Shown here: positions 4,750 to 6,082 of the stretch, piece by piece
How positions within the stretch are numbered: the first letter of the stretch is position 1
How the letters are laid out: every line of letters begins with the position of its first letter
Assembly (NCBI GenBank): GCA_955652795.1
Contig: CATPBQ010000317.1
Coordinates: 1-6,082, forward strand
Length of the DNA: 6,082 bases
DNA from: an uncultured Steroidobacteraceae bacterium
GTDB lineage: Bacteria; Pseudomonadota; Gammaproteobacteria; Steroidobacterales; Steroidobacteraceae
Direction of reading: 5' to 3'
The notes under the pieces: generated by a model
The model's database searches: none
Seen by the model: the letters and a program-made list of their open reading frames with translations, nothing else
Told to the model about the DNA's origin: nothing
Program-made: the position numbers and the translations under genes

Positions 4750-6082
4750 TCACTGCGGCTCGACCCACAATGTTAGACCTTCCACCCTGACGATGCGCGT
4801 CAGGTCGCCGGCGCGCAGCGCGGCGTCGCTGCGGGCGTTCCAGAACTCCCCGCCGTAGCGCACGCGTCCCCGGCCGGTGAAGTCCTCGACCACCTCGGCC
4901 GTTGCGCCGATCATGCCCTGCGTTCCGGTGGCGACCGGACGGCGCATGGAGCGGGTCGCGAGGTACACGATACCCGCGATCATGAGGCCGCCCATGGTCG
5001 CGAACGCGCCGATCAGCGGCCGGCCCACGCTCATGCCCGGCACGTCCGTATCGAAGAGAATGAGCGAGCCGACGACGAATGCAATCAGACCCCCTACCCC
5101 GAGCGAACCGTAGGTCGGGAAGAAAAACTCCGAGATGATCATGGCGGTGCCGACCACCACCAGCGCCAGCCCCGCATAGTTCACCGACAGGATCTGGAAC
5201 GCGAACAGCGCGATCAGCAGGCAGACCGAGCCGGCCACACCCGGCAGTACCGCGCCGGGATTGTACCCCTCGAGCAGCAGACCCCAGATGCCGATCAGCA
5301 TCAGTCCGTACGCGACCGTGGGGTTGGTGATGACCGCCAGCAGCTGTGTGCGCCAGTCGGGCTTCATGCGCACCACGGTAAGCCCGCGGGTCGCAAGCTT
5401 CACGGTGCGGTCGCCGATGCGCACCTCGCGCCCGTCGATGCGCGTCAGCAGCTCCGGCAGGTCACGCGCGATGACGTCGATGACCTTCTGTTGCAGCGCA
5501 GCCGTGGACGACAGGCTGGCGGCGCCGCGTACTGCCTGCTCGGCCCACTCGACATTGCGGCCGCGCTCTTCGGCCAGGCCGCGGATATAGGCCACCGCGT
5601 CATTGACGACTTTGCGCTCCATGGCGCTCCCCGGCAGGTTGGGCGCCGCGCCGCCGCCCGGAGCGGGCGGACTGGCTGCGGGGGCGTTGTCATTCCGGTC
5701 CTGCGGCGGGTGAGTCCCCGGCGTGGGTGCGGGGGGTGAGCCGGGCTCGGGCTCACCGCCGATGGAAACAGGCGTCGCGGCCCCCAGGTTGGTGGCCGGC
5801 GCCATCGCCGCCACGTGACTCGCGTAAAGAATGTAGGTCCCGGCGCTCGCCGCGCGCGCACCGGGAGGACTGACGTAACTCACCACGGGAACCGGGGAGG
5901 CCAGGATCGCGCGGATGATGTCGCGCATCGCGCTGTCGAGTCCCCCAGGGGTGTCGAGTTCCAGCACCACCAGGCGGCTGCCGTTCTCGTGCGCCGACTC
6001 GATGCCGTGCACCACGTAGCGCGAGGTTGCCGGCCCGATCGGTCCGTTGATCTCGAGCACGGCGGCCGTCCCGGCGACTGAG
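4750..6082 (-). CDS. NfeD-type membrane serine protease, long form (5' end beyond window)
   Basis: Long NfeD (NfeD1b type): a ClpP-like Ser/Lys protease domain, a multi-helix membrane domain, and a C-terminal OB-fold domain. It cuts the hydrophobic tail of a stomatin partner in the archaeal model. Numbering from the Val codon at 6058-6060 as 1: the INGPIGPATSRYV start of the fold, TPGGL at 37-41, catalytic S72 in GARAASAGTY (codon 5845-5847), and the candidate general-base K150 in MERKVVNDAVAYI (codon 5611-5613). A Pro/Ala/Gly-rich insertion (about 101-143) lies between them. About five hydrophobic segments follow (roughly 249-263, 269-290, 294-314, 318-336, 348-370), then a soluble domain (about 375-436). 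The GTG at 6060 is not the start: seven more in-frame sense codons (SVAGTAA) run to the window edge with no stop, matching the end of a signal peptide plus the first strand. The stop at 4750 is 28 nt before the slipin gene. Full length is probably near 460-480 residues. Confidence 0.95.
   Translation of the reverse strand, partial: SVAGTAAVLEINGPIGPATSRYVVHGIESAHENGSRLVVLELDTPGGLDSAMRDIIRAILASPVPVVSYVSPPGARAASAGTYILYASHVAAMAPATNLGAATPVSIGGEPEPGSPPAPTPGTHPPQDRNDNAPAASPPAPGGGAAPNLPGSAMERKVVNDAVAYIRGLAEERGRNVEWAEQAVRGAASLSSTAALQQKVIDVIARDLPELLTRIDGREVRIGDRTVKLATRGLTVVRMKPDWRTQLLAVITNPTVAYGLMLIGIWGLLLEGYNPGAVLPGVAGSVCLLIALFAFQILSVNYAGLALVVVGTAMIISEFFFPTYGSLGVGGLIAFVVGSLILFDTDVPGMSVGRPLIGAFATMGGLMIAGIVYLATRSMRRPVATGTQGMIGATAEVVEDFTGRGRVRYGGEFWNARSDAALRAGDLTRIVRVEGLTLWVEPQ
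5632..5760 (-). other. Pro/Ala/Gly-rich low-complexity insertion inside the NfeD protease domain
   Basis: Local residues about 101-143 are dominated by Pro, Ala, Gly and a few charged residues (for example GEPEPGSPPAPTPG, then SPPAPGGGAAPNLPG). The insertion lies between the catalytic serine block and the candidate lysine block. It is in frame and the domain resumes cleanly with MERKVVNDA, so it reads as a flexible surface loop, not as damage. Loops of variable length at this place are known in long bacterial NfeD proteins (from memory). Confidence 0.8.

Noticed and set aside
5725..5760. Short imperfect repeats (GAGCCCG-like) in the NfeD linker region
   Set aside because: They follow from repeated Pro, Glu and Gly codons in a low-complexity linker; there is no sign of a mobile or regulatory repeat.
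1..6082. Search for tRNA genes, CRISPR repeats, insertion sequence ends, phage genes or toxin-antitoxin pairs
   Set aside because: Nothing recognisable was found; the six minus-strand genes account for essentially every base of the window.

Overview
The window is a GC-rich bacterial segment. Every supported gene lies on the minus strand, so the biological reading order runs from base 6082 down to base 1. The style (high GC, short intergenic gaps, HrpB helicase, long NfeD plus slipin, M13 lipoprotein) suggests a proteobacterium, most likely a GC-rich gammaproteobacterium of Xanthomonadales/Nevskiales/Steroidobacter type. This placement is inference: the window has no rRNA or marker gene.

Layout in transcription order: (1) a long NfeD-type membrane serine protease, cut at its 5' end by the window edge (4750-6082); (2) a slipin/stomatin-like SPFH protein (3975-4721), 28 nt downstream; (3) a small four-helix DUF423 membrane protein (3611-3982), overlapping the slipin by 8 nt; (4) a secreted protein of unknown function with a signal peptide and exactly two cysteines (2670-3602), 8 nt downstream; (5) an M13 (neprilysin-like) zinc metallopeptidase that is probably a lipoprotein (start best placed at 2638, stop at 569); (6) the N-terminal third of the ATP-dependent helicase HrpB (1-572), whose GTG start overlaps the M13 stop by 4 nt. 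No gap is longer than 31 nt and there is no gene-free stretch to describe. I found no RNA gene, mobile element, CRISPR array, or convincing internal promoter or terminator.

How the genes may work together: NfeD and slipin form a well-known membrane quality-control pair in which the NfeD protease domain cuts the hydrophobic C-terminus of its stomatin partner, and both halves of that relationship are visible here. Genes 1-5 all act in or at the cell envelope, while HrpB is an RNA/DNA helicase-like protein that appears to be joined only by translational coupling. The genes are mostly familiar families in an ordinary housekeeping-like arrangement. The least understood element is the secreted two-cysteine protein, which is somewhat lower in GC in places than its neighbours. 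I see no clear evidence of a wholly new system.
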